Shown in pieces: positions 34,997 through 43,520 of a stretch of 64,000 nt of DNA (its first letter is position 1; every line of letters begins with the position of its first letter). Below the pieces are notes generated by a model that was not told the DNA's origin, did not search any database, and was given only the letters and a program-made list of their open reading frames with translations. Source of the DNA: Geomonas diazotrophica (lineage in GTDB: Bacteria > Desulfobacterota > Desulfuromonadia > Geobacterales > Geobacteraceae); contig NZ_JAHLMF010000014.1 in NCBI RefSeq assembly GCF_018919385.1, positions 62,001 to 126,000 of the forward strand. The letters are read 5' to 3'. Position numbers and translations under genes: made by a program.

Positions 34997-36874
34997 ATGA
35001 CTGCAATGCAGAGAAGGGTACCCATCGGGGCGGAAACGGTACCGGGAGGGGTGCACTTCAGGGTCTGGGCGCCCGGCCACCGGGAAGTCGAGGTGGTGCT
35101 CGAAGGCACCCCGACGCCGCAGGCGACGGCGCTCTCCCCCGAGGAAGATGGATATTTTTCCGGCTTCTGCAGCGAGGCGAAGGTCGGCTCGCGCTACCGC
35201 TACCGCCTGGACGGCGCGGATAGCTTTCCTGACCCTGCTTCCCGCTTCCAGCCCGAGGGCCCCCACGGCCCCTCCCTGGTAGTGGATCCGGCGAGCTTCA
35301 CCTGGAGCGACGAGGGGTGGCCCGGCGTGGAGCGCGAGGGGCAGGTCATCTACGAGATGCACCTGGGGACCTACACCATGGAAGGGACCTGGCGCGCCGC
35401 AGCGGAACAGCTCCCTGCGCTCAAGGAACTGGGAGTCACCCTGGTCGAGGTGATGCCGGTGGCCGACTTCCCCGGCAGATTCGGCTGGGGGTACGACGGG
35501 GTGAACCATTTCGCCCCCACGCGGCTCTACGGAGAGCCGGACGACATGCGCCGCTTCGTGGACCGCGCCCACGCCCTGGGGCTCGGCGTCATGCTGGACG
35601 TGGTCTACAACCACTTCGGCCCCGAGGGAAACTACCTGGCTCATTTTTCCGAATTCTATTACGGGGCGAACGAGAGCGATTGGGGCAAGGTGATGAACTT
35701 CGACGGCAGGCACAACGCCCCGGTGCGCGAATTCTTCATCGCCAACGCCGCCTACTGGATCGACGAGTTTCACCTGGACGGCCTGCGTTTCGACGCCACC
35801 CATGCTATCATAGACAACTCGGACATCCACATCCTGGGGGACATCACGCGCGGCGCCAGGGAATCGGCCAAGGGGCGCAGGTTGCTCCTGGTGGCGGAGA
35901 ACGAGGGGCAGGACTACCGCTGCCTGCGCCCGAGGGAGGAAGGGGGCTTCGGCATGGACGCGGTCTGGAACGACGACTTTCACCACAGCGCCCACGTGGC
36001 CCTTACCGGGTACCACGACGCCTACTACTCCGAGTACTTAGGCTCCCCCCAGGAGATGATCTCCTGCGCCAAGTGGAGCTACCTCTACCAGGGGCAGTTC
36101 TATTTCTGGCAGGGGAAGCGTCGCGGCTCCCCCACCCTCGGCATCAGCCCGAACAGCTACATAAACTACATCCAGAACCACGATCAGATCGGGAACTCCG
36201 CCTGGGGGACCCGGATCGACAGGCTCACCAACCCGGCCGCCCTGCGCGCCATGACCGCGGTGCTCTTCCTGCTCCCCCAGACCCCGATGATCTTCCAGGG
36301 ACAGGAATTCTCCGCCAGCGCCCCCTTCCTTTACTTCGCCGACCTGAGCAGCGAGACCTCGCAGCAGGTCCACGCCGGGCGCATCGAGTTCCTGAAGCAG
36401 TTCACCAACGTCGATTCCCCCGAGGTGATCGACACCATCGACAAGCCCTACGAGCTGGAAACCTTCCAGCAGTCCCGCATCGACCTCAGGGAGCGCGAGC
36501 GTCACCACAAGGTCTACGCGCTCTACCGCGACCTGATCAGGCTGCGGCGCGAGGATCCCGTCTTCAACCGCGGCTACGCCTGCCACATCGAGGGGGCGGT
36601 GTTGGGGAGGGGAGGCTTCCTGCTGCGCTACTTCCTCGGCGAGGAGCAGCGCCTGTTCCTGGTCAACCTGGGGCGGGAGCTGCACCTGGCGCCCATCCCG
36701 GAGCCGATGCTGGCGCCACCGCTTGGCTGTACCTGGGAAATGCTCTGGAGCAGTGAAAAGGTGGAGTTCGGCGGTTCCGGGACACCGAAGCTCGACATGG
36801 AAAAATTCTGGCGTCTGCAGGGATATGCGGCACTGGTGCTGATTCCGGTCCCCGAGGGAGGTAACGAACCATGA
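34997..36874 (+). CDS. treZ: Malto-oligosyltrehalose trehalohydrolase
   Basis: A 625-residue GH13 enzyme that releases trehalose from maltooligosyl-trehalose. The N-terminal early-set domain (VHFRVWAPGHREVEVVLEG) is followed by the barrel: VMPVADFPGRFGWGYDGVNHFAPT, MLDVVYNHFGPEGNYL, the nucleophile region LDGLRFDATHAI, acid/base LLVAENE and INYIQNHDQIGNSAWG. RBS GGAGG lies 6 bp before ATG 34997. Its stop overlaps the next start (ATGA). The partner TreY is not in the window. Confidence 0.93.
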   Translation: MTAMQRRVPIGAETVPGGVHFRVWAPGHREVEVVLEGTPTPQATALSPEEDGYFSGFCSEAKVGSRYRYRLDGADSFPDPASRFQPEGPHGPSLVVDPASFTWSDEGWPGVEREGQVIYEMHLGTYTMEGTWRAAAEQLPALKELGVTLVEVMPVADFPGRFGWGYDGVNHFAPTRLYGEPDDMRRFVDRAHALGLGVMLDVVYNHFGPEGNYLAHFSEFYYGANESDWGKVMNFDGRHNAPVREFFIANAAYWIDEFHLDGLRFDATHAIIDNSDIHILGDITRGARESAKGRRLLLVAENEGQDYRCLRPREEGGFGMDAVWNDDFHHSAHVALTGYHDAYYSEYLGSPQEMISCAKWSYLYQGQFYFWQGKRRGSPTLGISPNSYINYIQNHDQIGNSAWGTRIDRLTNPAALRAMTAVLFLLPQTPMIFQGQEFSASAPFLYFADLSSETSQQVHAGRIEFLKQFTNVDSPEVIDTIDKPYELETFQQSRIDLRERERHHKVYALYRDLIRLRREDPVFNRGYACHIEGAVLGRGGFLLRYFLGEEQRLFLVNLGRELHLAPIPEPMLAPPLGCTWEMLWSSEKVEFGGSGTPKLDMEKFWRLQGYAALVLIPVPEGGNEP

Positions 36875-38910
36875 CCACGGTAACGCGGGAATACCGTCTC
36901 GACCGGCACGACGAGGAACTGAGGACACGGCAGATGCTGGAACAGGAGTGGCTTTTGACCAACGGCCTTGGGGGGTACGCCTCGGGGACGGTCTGCGGGG
37001 CGCTGACCCGGCGCTACCACGGCCTGCTCATCGCGGCCTACCCTTCGCCGATGGGGCGCATCGTGATGCTGAACCGGCTCACCGAGGCGATCAGGTTCCC
37101 GGACGGGAGCATGGTCCGCTTCGGCGGGGACCAGAAGGAGTCGGGGCTCGAGTTCCACGGCATGGAGTACCTGACCGGCTTCAGGCTCGAGGACGGCCTC
37201 CCGGTCTGGCGCTACAAGGTGAACGGTACCGTGATCGAGAAGCAGCTGGTCATGGTGCACCGCCAGAACACGGTGCACCTGATCTACCGCCTCCTCTCCG
37301 GCGAGAAGATGGTGCGCCTCAAGCTGCAGCCCTACCTGCAGTTCCGCCCCCACGACGCCTCGGTCGACGTCGCCTCGGACGATCCCTACATGTTCACCGC
37401 GGTGCAAAACCGCTACCAGATCGCCTCCGGCGCCAATTCGCCCCAACTGAGGCTGGTGATCAACGGCGGCAGGGGGAACTTCACCCTGGAGGAAAAGCAC
37501 AATACCGACATCTTCTACGACGTGGAAAGCGCCCGGGGGTACGATTCCCTGGGAACCCTCTGGACCGCCGGCTACTTCGCCGTAGATCTCGGCATCGGGC
37601 AGGACGCGGCCCTCACCGCCTCCACCGAGACCTGGGAGACCATCGCGGCCCTCTCGCCGGCGGCAGCCCTCGAGATGGAAAGGGAACGGCGCCGGCTCCT
37701 TTTGGCCGCGGCGGACCCCAGGGCGCGCCAGGGGCTTCCCGCCGAGCTGGTGCTCGCCACCGACCAGTTCATCATCACCCCGGCAGGGCGCCACAAGGAC
37801 AGCGTGCGCGCCCACGCCATGGGGGACGAGGTCTGCACGGTGATCGCCGGCTACCACTGGTTCACCGACTGGGGGCGCGACACCATGATCTCGCTTGAGG
37901 GGCTCACCCTCGCCACCGGCCGCCACACCGAGGCGGGGTGGATCCTGCGTACCTTCGCCCACTACGTCAAGAACGGCCTGATCCCCAACCTCTTCCCGGA
38001 GGGGCAAAACGAGGGGCTCTACCACACGGCGGACGCGAGCCTGTGGTTCTTCCACGCGCTGAGCCGCTACCTGGAATACACCAACGACCGGGCCACGCTG
38101 AACATGATCATGCCCCAGATGCGGGAGATCATCGACCGGCACCTCTCCGGCACCAGCTTCGGCATCGGGGTCGATTCGAGTGACGGACTCTTGAAACAGG
38201 GGGCAGAGGGATACCAGCTCACCTGGATGGACGCCAAGGTGGGGGACTGGGTGGTCACGCCACGCCGGGGGAAGGCCGTGGAGCTGAACGCGCTCTGGTA
38301 CAACGCCCTGCGCCTTATGCAGCAGTGGACCGAGCAGCTGGGGGACGAGCGGTACTCGCGGCAGCTCGGTACCTTTGCCGACCAGAGCTACCGCTCCTTC
38401 AACCAGCGCTTCTGGTACGCCGACGGGGGCTACCTCTACGACATCGTGGACGGCGAGCTGGGCGACGACAACGCCTGCCGCCCCAACCAGCTCTTCGCCA
38501 TCTCGCTCCCCTTCCCCGTGCTGGAGCGGGACCGCTGGCCACAGGTGCTGGAAACGGTGCGTCAGCGCCTGCTGACGCCGGTGGGGCTGCGCACCCTCGC
38601 CCCTGGACACCCCGACTACAAGACGACCTACCACGGCGACCTCAGGGCCCGCGACGCCGCCTACCACCAGGGGACCGTCTGGCCCTGGCTCATCGGCACC
38701 TTCATCGACTCGTGGATGAAACTCTACCCGGACCAGGTCGGCGCGGCGCGCAGCTTCCTGGACGGCCTGGTGCAGCAGTTGAACCAGCAGTGCATCGGCT
38801 CCATCAGCGAGATCTTCGATGCCGAGCACCCCTACAACCCCAGGGGGTGCATCGCCCAGGCCTGGAGCGTGGCGGAGATGCTCCGCTGCTGGCTCAAGAC
38901 GGCGCAGTGA
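36871..38910 (+). CDS. Glycogen debranching enzyme (amylo-alpha-1,6-glucosidase)
   Basis: A 679-residue protein. The N-terminal glycogen-debranching domain begins near EWLLTNGLGGYASGTVCGALTRRYHGLLIA. The C-terminal (alpha/alpha)6 barrel (GDE_C) has the catalytic-region motifs WFTDWGRDTMISLEGL, YHTADASLWFFHAL and YHQGTVWPWLIGTF. It hydrolyses alpha-1,6 branches in glycogen-like glucan. Translation is probably coupled to treZ through the 4-bp overlap, and a terminator follows. Confidence 0.93.
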   Translation: MTTVTREYRLDRHDEELRTRQMLEQEWLLTNGLGGYASGTVCGALTRRYHGLLIAAYPSPMGRIVMLNRLTEAIRFPDGSMVRFGGDQKESGLEFHGMEYLTGFRLEDGLPVWRYKVNGTVIEKQLVMVHRQNTVHLIYRLLSGEKMVRLKLQPYLQFRPHDASVDVASDDPYMFTAVQNRYQIASGANSPQLRLVINGGRGNFTLEEKHNTDIFYDVESARGYDSLGTLWTAGYFAVDLGIGQDAALTASTETWETIAALSPAAALEMERERRRLLLAAADPRARQGLPAELVLATDQFIITPAGRHKDSVRAHAMGDEVCTVIAGYHWFTDWGRDTMISLEGLTLATGRHTEAGWILRTFAHYVKNGLIPNLFPEGQNEGLYHTADASLWFFHALSRYLEYTNDRATLNMIMPQMREIIDRHLSGTSFGIGVDSSDGLLKQGAEGYQLTWMDAKVGDWVVTPRRGKAVELNALWYNALRLMQQWTEQLGDERYSRQLGTFADQSYRSFNQRFWYADGGYLYDIVDGELGDDNACRPNQLFAISLPFPVLERDRWPQVLETVRQRLLTPVGLRTLAPGHPDYKTTYHGDLRARDAAYHQGTVWPWLIGTFIDSWMKLYPDQVGAARSFLDGLVQQLNQQCIGSISEIFDAEHPYNPRGCIAQAWSVAEMLRCWLKTAQ

Positions 38911-38932
38911 CGCAGAGTCCATCACTGACAAG

Positions 38933-38969
38933 CAAAAAGCCCCCTCCCTTTTGGGAGGGGGCTTTTTTT
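38933..38969. terminator. Bidirectional terminator between the debranching enzyme and BON genes
   Basis: Stem AGCCCCCTCCC/GGGAGGGGGCT with loop TTTT, with A-run and T-run flanks. Confidence 0.9.
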
Positions 38970-38973
38970 GCCC

Positions 38974-39294
38974 CTACTTGGTGATAAGGTCGTTCTTCAC
39001 TTCCTTCACCCCCTTGACGCCGCGGGCGATTTCACCTGCCCGTCTCGCGTTCTCAGCCGAATCCACGAAGCCGCTCAACTGCACCACCCCCTGGTAGGTG
39101 GTGACGTTGATCTGGAAGGTCTTCAGCGCCAGTTCGTCGAAGATGGCGGCCTTGACGCGGGTGGTGATGGCCGCGTCATCCACGTACTCCCCTGCGGTTT
39201 CGTGCTTGGTCGTGTGGGTGTGGGTGCAGCCGACGAAGCAAGTGAGCAGGCAGGCACAGACAAGGACCGTGATGATGCGCTTTGTTTTTGCCAT
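38974..39294 (-). CDS. BON-domain lipoprotein
   Basis: A 106-residue protein. The lipoprotein signal is ITVLVCACLLTCFVGC, with a lipobox-like FVGC. The BON domain covers about residues 38-105 (DDAAITTRVKAAIFDELALKTFQINVTTYQGVVQLSGFVDSAENARRAGEIARGVKGVKEVKNDL). BON domains bind membranes or phospholipids and often appear in stress-induced periplasmic proteins (OsmY-type). ATG at 39294 has AAGGAG upstream. The longer frame to 39351 is rejected. Confidence 0.9.
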   Translation of the reverse strand: MAKTKRIITVLVCACLLTCFVGCTHTHTTKHETAGEYVDDAAITTRVKAAIFDELALKTFQINVTTYQGVVQLSGFVDSAENARRAGEIARGVKGVKEVKNDLITK

Positions 39295-39463
39295 GACGAT
39301 CTCCTTTCTCGCAGATAATTTGTCAGCCGGAAACCGGTTAAGGATAACCAATCAAACAGGGGAGTCAAGAACCTGCAGCGGGGCACATTTGAATTTTCCA
39401 ATCACGAATTTATACTTGGCGGGTGGTGTGAGGGGGAGAAAACAGTGTCGATGGAGGTGATTT

Positions 39464-39880
39464 ATGAAGCAGGTGTTACTGATACTTTTTCTGCTGCTGG
39501 TGGTCGGGACGGACCAGGTGATGGCAGTGGACGCCTCCATCTGCAACCCGGGCTCGGACATCCTCTACTATCCCAACGGGGATCTGAAGTCGTGCAACCT
39601 CAAGGACAGCACCAGGCTGAGCGGCGTGACCTGCAATCAGCTTTCCAACGCCGAGTTCTACGAGCTGGGGATGCTGAAAAGCTGTGTCACCAAGAATTTT
39701 TTCAACTATGAGGGGTTGATCTGCAACGAGTACAGCGCAATCAGCTTCTACGAATCGGGCAAACTGGAAGGGTGTGTCCTGGCCACGCGGGCTGAGGTGG
39801 ACGGCAAGATGTGCGTGGAGCAGCAGCCGATCACCCTGTTCGAGACCGGCAAGTTGAAATCCTGCAGCGCGCCGCGCTAG
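39464..39880 (+). CDS. Secreted protein of four C-X16-C repeats
   Basis: A 138-residue protein. The signal peptide is MKQVLLILFLLLVVGTDQVMA. The mature part is four consecutive repeats of about 30 residues, each with two cysteines exactly 16 residues apart and a core like (I/A)xFYExGKLKSC (examples: FYELGMLKSC, FYESGKLEGC, LFETGKLKSC). The paired cysteines suggest one disulfide per repeat, formed in the periplasm or outside. The spacing resembles MORN-type beta-hairpin repeats. I do not recognise the family. The stop overlaps that of the convergent gene. Confidence 0.8.
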   Translation: MKQVLLILFLLLVVGTDQVMAVDASICNPGSDILYYPNGDLKSCNLKDSTRLSGVTCNQLSNAEFYELGMLKSCVTKNFFNYEGLICNEYSAISFYESGKLEGCVLATRAEVDGKMCVEQQPITLFETGKLKSCSAPR

Positions 39881-40539
39881 GCGGCCCCCGCCAGGCGGCG
39901 CATCACCAGCTTCATGTCCTCCCAGACGTGGCGTTTGAGCGCCTCGTCGGCCAGGAGACTTTCCGGGTGCAGGGTCGGCATCACCGCCCTCCCCCGGACG
40001 TCCTGCAAACTGCCGCGCACCTGCTCCAGGGTTGCCTCCCCCCCAAGCAGCAAACGGGTTGCCTCTTCCCCCAAGGCGACCACCACCTCCGGCTCCACCG
40101 CAGCGATTCGCTGCGCCACCTCTCGGGCGACTGCCGCGGAATCCCCTGCACTATCGAAGCTGACCAGGCAGACCTGGTCGGTCCGGAACTTCATGGCAAC
40201 TACGATCTTCGCCAGGAGCTCGCCGGCCGCACCCGCGAAGCCACCTCCGCTCATGAGGAAGAGAAGACGGGCGTGCGGGTCACCCTCCTGGCGGCAGAAA
40301 GGTGCGGCTGTCTCGTCGGTCCCGGCGGGAGGCGCGGAAACGGCGGCAGGAGACGGGGCGACAGGCGCAGACGGCGCGGCGGCCAAAGCCACGGCTGTAG
40401 CCGCGGTGGCTGACGCTGGAGGCGCCACGGTCGGGGTGAGGGCGCCGAAAGCGAGTTCATCCAGACCGCTGTCGGCCAAGTCCGTCAGGTACCCCTTCAG
40501 CGAGCGTAACAGCAGCTCCCGCTCCTCCATCTCCGCCAT
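39877..40539 (-). CDS. Degenerate uracil-DNA glycosylase family 4-like protein
   Basis: A 220-residue protein. The first ~85 residues are low-complexity Ala/Pro. The rest follows the UDG fold of family 4: ARLLFLMSGGGFAGAAGELLAKIVVAM, VEPEVVVALGEEATRLLLG, LRGRF-like VRGSLQDVRG and TLHPESLL near the end. In active family 4 enzymes motif A is GEGPGxxED and four cysteines bind an Fe-S cluster. Here motif A is replaced and the cysteine set is missing. It is probably not an active glycosylase. ATG 40539 follows AAGGGG. Confidence 0.6.
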   Translation of the reverse strand: MAEMEERELLLRSLKGYLTDLADSGLDELAFGALTPTVAPPASATAATAVALAAAPSAPVAPSPAAVSAPPAGTDETAAPFCRQEGDPHARLLFLMSGGGFAGAAGELLAKIVVAMKFRTDQVCLVSFDSAGDSAAVAREVAQRIAAVEPEVVVALGEEATRLLLGGEATLEQVRGSLQDVRGRAVMPTLHPESLLADEALKRHVWEDMKLVMRRLAGAA

Positions 40540-40573
40540 CCTAAACCCCTTTACATTTCCGGTTTCATTAACT

Positions 40574-41494
40574 ATGCTCGAAGGCATGCCGCTTTTACTT
40601 CTCGTCACATCCCTGCTGGTCTTTGCGCTCCCTGAACAGGCCCTCGCCTGGGGGGCCGGCGTGCACCTTCAGCTCGGCATGAACGTGCTGAACAACCTGG
40701 ACGCCCTGAAGCCGGCCGTTGCCGCCATCATCTCGGCACATCCCTACGATTTCCTCTACGGCACCATCGCCGCCGACATCACCCTGGGCAAGAAGTTCAC
40801 CCACTACCTGCAGCACTGCCACCGCTGGCGCATCGGGCACCGGGTCCTTGACAAGGCGGGCGATCCCGCCCAGCAGGCCTGCGCCTACGGCTACCTCTCC
40901 CACCTGGCCGCGGACTGCATCGCCCACAACTACTACGTCCCCTACAAGGTCATGCGCAGCTTCTCGTCGCTGACCCTGAAGCACGCCTACTGGGAGATGC
41001 GCTTCGAGAACTACGTGGAAAAGGAGATCTGGGAGACCGCAAAGAAGGTTTCGCTGGAACATTTCAGCAGCAACGACCAGTTACTGCGCAAGGTCCTCTC
41101 GGATACCATCTTCTCCTTCGGCACCAACAAGAAGATCTTCAACTCCATCCTGCTGGTGAGCCGCCTGGAGAAGTGGCAGAGCATACTGCAGACCCTGTCC
41201 GACACCTCGCGTTACGCGCTCGAGGAAAACGACCGGGAGGAGTACATGCAGCTGGCCCAGGAAGCCGTTTTCGACTTCCTGAACAACGACGACTCCTCGC
41301 GCTTTTTCCACGCCGATCCGACCGGTGAAAGGGCGCTGGCGGCGGCGGAAGCGGTGCGCAAGAACCTGCGGCTTTTGTACCGTACCGGCAAGATCACCAA
41401 GCAGCAGGCCTACGCCGAGCTCGACGAGCTGAAGCTGAAACTCAAGGAAGCGATCTGCGAGCCGGAACTGCTGCTGCAGATCCTCTCGAAGTAG
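40574..41494 (+). CDS. Zinc-dependent phospholipase C family protein
   Basis: A 306-residue protein with an N-terminal hydrophobic signal (MPLLLLVTSLLVFALPEQALA). The mature start WGAGVHLQLGMNVLNNL is like zinc-PLC, where W1 and several His/Asp bind zinc. Further ligand candidates lie in HCHRWRIGH and YGYLSHLAADCIAHNYYVPY. Substrate unproven. The start could also be ATG 40586. It is divergent from the UDG-like gene. Confidence 0.7.
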   Translation: MLEGMPLLLLVTSLLVFALPEQALAWGAGVHLQLGMNVLNNLDALKPAVAAIISAHPYDFLYGTIAADITLGKKFTHYLQHCHRWRIGHRVLDKAGDPAQQACAYGYLSHLAADCIAHNYYVPYKVMRSFSSLTLKHAYWEMRFENYVEKEIWETAKKVSLEHFSSNDQLLRKVLSDTIFSFGTNKKIFNSILLVSRLEKWQSILQTLSDTSRYALEENDREEYMQLAQEAVFDFLNNDDSSRFFHADPTGERALAAAEAVRKNLRLLYRTGKITKQQAYAELDELKLKLKEAICEPELLLQILSK

Positions 41495-41568
41495 CACCCT
41501 CTCGAAGCAGCTCCCTCCGCTTCTACTCCCTTCCCCGAAGGGGGAGGGTCCGGGAGGGGGACGCTTCA

Positions 41569-41588
41569 GGGCGAATGATCATTCGCCC
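41569..41588. repeat. Perfect 20-bp palindrome
   Basis: GGGCGAATGATCATTCGCCC is fully self-complementary. It lies in a 106-bp gap between two convergent genes, next to coaBC. A role as terminator is unlikely, as no T-run follows. Confidence 0.7.
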
Positions 41589-41600
41589 CTACAGCGGCTT

Positions 41601-42812
41601 CTATCCCTTCGCTGCGCGCTTCTCCCCCAGCAACGTTTCCACGTTTTCCAGGATCACACCCGCCAGGTCTTCTTTTTCCATCATCGGAAGTTCTTCGACC
41701 CGGCCGTCGCTGAAGAGCAGCTTCGCGATGTTGGTGTCCACGTTGAAGCCGGCACCTTCCTGCGAGACGTCGTTGGCCACCACGAGGTCCAGGTTCTTGG
41801 CCTTGAGCTTCGCCCCTGCGTGGCGCAGCAGGTCCTGCGTCTCGGCGGCGAAACCGACCAGGATCCGCTCCCCCTTGCCGGCTCCCAGTTCCGCAAGGAT
41901 GTCCGGGTTCTTCTCCAGTTCGATGCAGAGGCTCTCCTGGCTCTTCTTCATCTTTTCGCCGGCGCGTGTCCTGGGGCGGTAGTCCGCCACGGCGGCCGCC
42001 TTGATCACGATGTCGATGCGGGAGAGGCATCCCTGCACCGCGTCCCGCATCTCCTGCGCGCTCTGCACCCGGATCACCTCCACCCCGACCGGGGGTGCCA
42101 GGCAGGTCGGCCCGGTCACCAGGGTCACCGCCGCCCCCCTAAGGCGCGCCTGGCGCGCGATGGCGTATCCCATTTTCCCGGAGGAGTGGTTGCTGATGTA
42201 GCGCACCGGGTCGATCTCCTCGAGCGTCGGCCCAGCCGTGACCAGGATCCTCTCTCCCGCCAGGCGCTTCGGGGTCAGGGCCGCCACGGCCTCCTCGAAG
42301 ATCACCTCGGGTGCCTGCAGCTTCCCCTCCCCTTCGTAGCCGCAGGCGAGCATGCCGCAGGCGGGGGCGACGAAGAGGTAGCCGTGCTCCTTGAGGCGCG
42401 CCTCGTTCTCACGGTAGATCGGGTTGCGGTACATGTTGACGTTCATGGCGGGGGCGATCAGGACCGGCGCCCTGGTCGCCATGACCGTGGTGGTCAAGAG
42501 GTCGTCCGCGATGCCGTGGGCTATCTTGCCGATGACGTTGGCCGTCGCGGGGGCGATGATGTAGAGGTCGGCACGGTCTGCGAGCGCGATGTGCCCTATC
42601 TTCTCTTCCGAAATCAGGTTGAAGAGCTCCAGGTGCACCGGGTTCCGGGACAGGGTCTGGAAGGTGAGCGGCGTTACGAATTCCGTGGCCGACTTGGTCA
42701 TCACCACGTGCACGTTGGCGCCCGCCTTCACCAGGAGGCGCAAAAGCTCCACCGCCTTGTAGACCGCGATGCCGCCGGCAACCCCGAGAACGATCTCCTT
42801 GCCTTTCAGCAT
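41601..42812 (-). CDS. coaBC: Bifunctional phosphopantothenoylcysteine decarboxylase/synthetase CoaBC
   Basis: A 403-residue bifunctional enzyme of coenzyme A synthesis. The CoaC half (1-190) binds FMN (GVAGGIAVYKAVELLRLL, TANVIGKIAHGIADDLL) and has PAMNVNMY and GMLACGYEGEGKLQ. The CoaB half (190-403) has ERILVTAGPTLEEIDPVRYISNHSSGKMGYAIA and the CTP-binding region ELEKNPDILAELG...VGFAAET. Essential and cytoplasmic. Confidence 0.97.
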   Translation of the reverse strand: MLKGKEIVLGVAGGIAVYKAVELLRLLVKAGANVHVVMTKSATEFVTPLTFQTLSRNPVHLELFNLISEEKIGHIALADRADLYIIAPATANVIGKIAHGIADDLLTTTVMATRAPVLIAPAMNVNMYRNPIYRENEARLKEHGYLFVAPACGMLACGYEGEGKLQAPEVIFEEAVAALTPKRLAGERILVTAGPTLEEIDPVRYISNHSSGKMGYAIARQARLRGAAVTLVTGPTCLAPPVGVEVIRVQSAQEMRDAVQGCLSRIDIVIKAAAVADYRPRTRAGEKMKKSQESLCIELEKNPDILAELGAGKGERILVGFAAETQDLLRHAGAKLKAKNLDLVVANDVSQEGAGFNVDTNIAKLLFSDGRVEELPMMEKEDLAGVILENVETLLGEKRAAKG

Positions 42813-42821
42813 GTGCTCCCC

Positions 42822-43451
42822 CTACTCGTTGAGGTACGGGTTGAAGCGCCGCTCCTGCCCGATGGTGCTGGAGGGGCCGTGTCCGGGCCAGACGATGGTG
42901 TCGTCCGGCAGCGGCATGAGCTTATTCTTGATGGCGTCGATCAGCTGGCCGTGGTCCCCCCCGGGGAGGTCGGTGCGGCCGACCGAGTCGGCGAACAGGG
43001 TGTCCCCGGTGATCAGCAGCTTCTCGTTGGCGAGGTAGAGGCAGCACCCTCCCTGGGTATGCCCCGGGGTGTGCAGCACCTCGATCTCGCGCCGCCCGAA
43101 CTCGAGCTTCATGCCGTCGGTGAGGAAAGCGTCCGGCTCAGGCGAGTTCTCTACGTTCAGCCCGTACTTCTGGGCCGAGCGCGCGGCATTGAGGAGGAAG
43201 GGGACGTCCTCCTTGTGGGCAAGAAGCTGCGCGCCGGTCTTCTCCTTCAACGCGCGGTTGCAGCCCATATGGTCGAAGTGGCCGTGGGTGTTGATGATGT
43301 ACTTGACCTTGAGCCCGAACTCGGCGATCGCCGCCAGGATCATCTCGCAGTCGGCACCGGGATCGACCACGATCCCCTCGTTACTCTGTTTGTCACCCAG
43401 GATGAAGCAGTTCACCCCCAAGGGGCCCACCACTATGGTCTCAAACAACAT
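42822..43451 (-). CDS. MBL-fold metallo-hydrolase (glyoxalase II-like)
   Basis: A 209-residue zinc hydrolase. The metal motif is THGHFDHMG (HxHxDH), with the later ligands in HTPGHTQG, TGDTLF and GHGPSSTIG. It resembles the short GloB-like hydrolases that cleave thioesters. Substrate unknown. It is 9 bp upstream of coaBC on the same strand, so probably co-transcribed. Confidence 0.85.
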   Translation of the reverse strand: MLFETIVVGPLGVNCFILGDKQSNEGIVVDPGADCEMILAAIAEFGLKVKYIINTHGHFDHMGCNRALKEKTGAQLLAHKEDVPFLLNAARSAQKYGLNVENSPEPDAFLTDGMKLEFGRREIEVLHTPGHTQGGCCLYLANEKLLITGDTLFADSVGRTDLPGGDHGQLIDAIKNKLMPLPDDTIVWPGHGPSSTIGQERRFNPYLNE

Positions 43452-43520
43452 GGCAATTCCTCCGTGCTGGAAGCCCCTGGTCTTTGTGCTGAGGGGCTAT
43501 CCGGTAGATGCGGTATGCCA

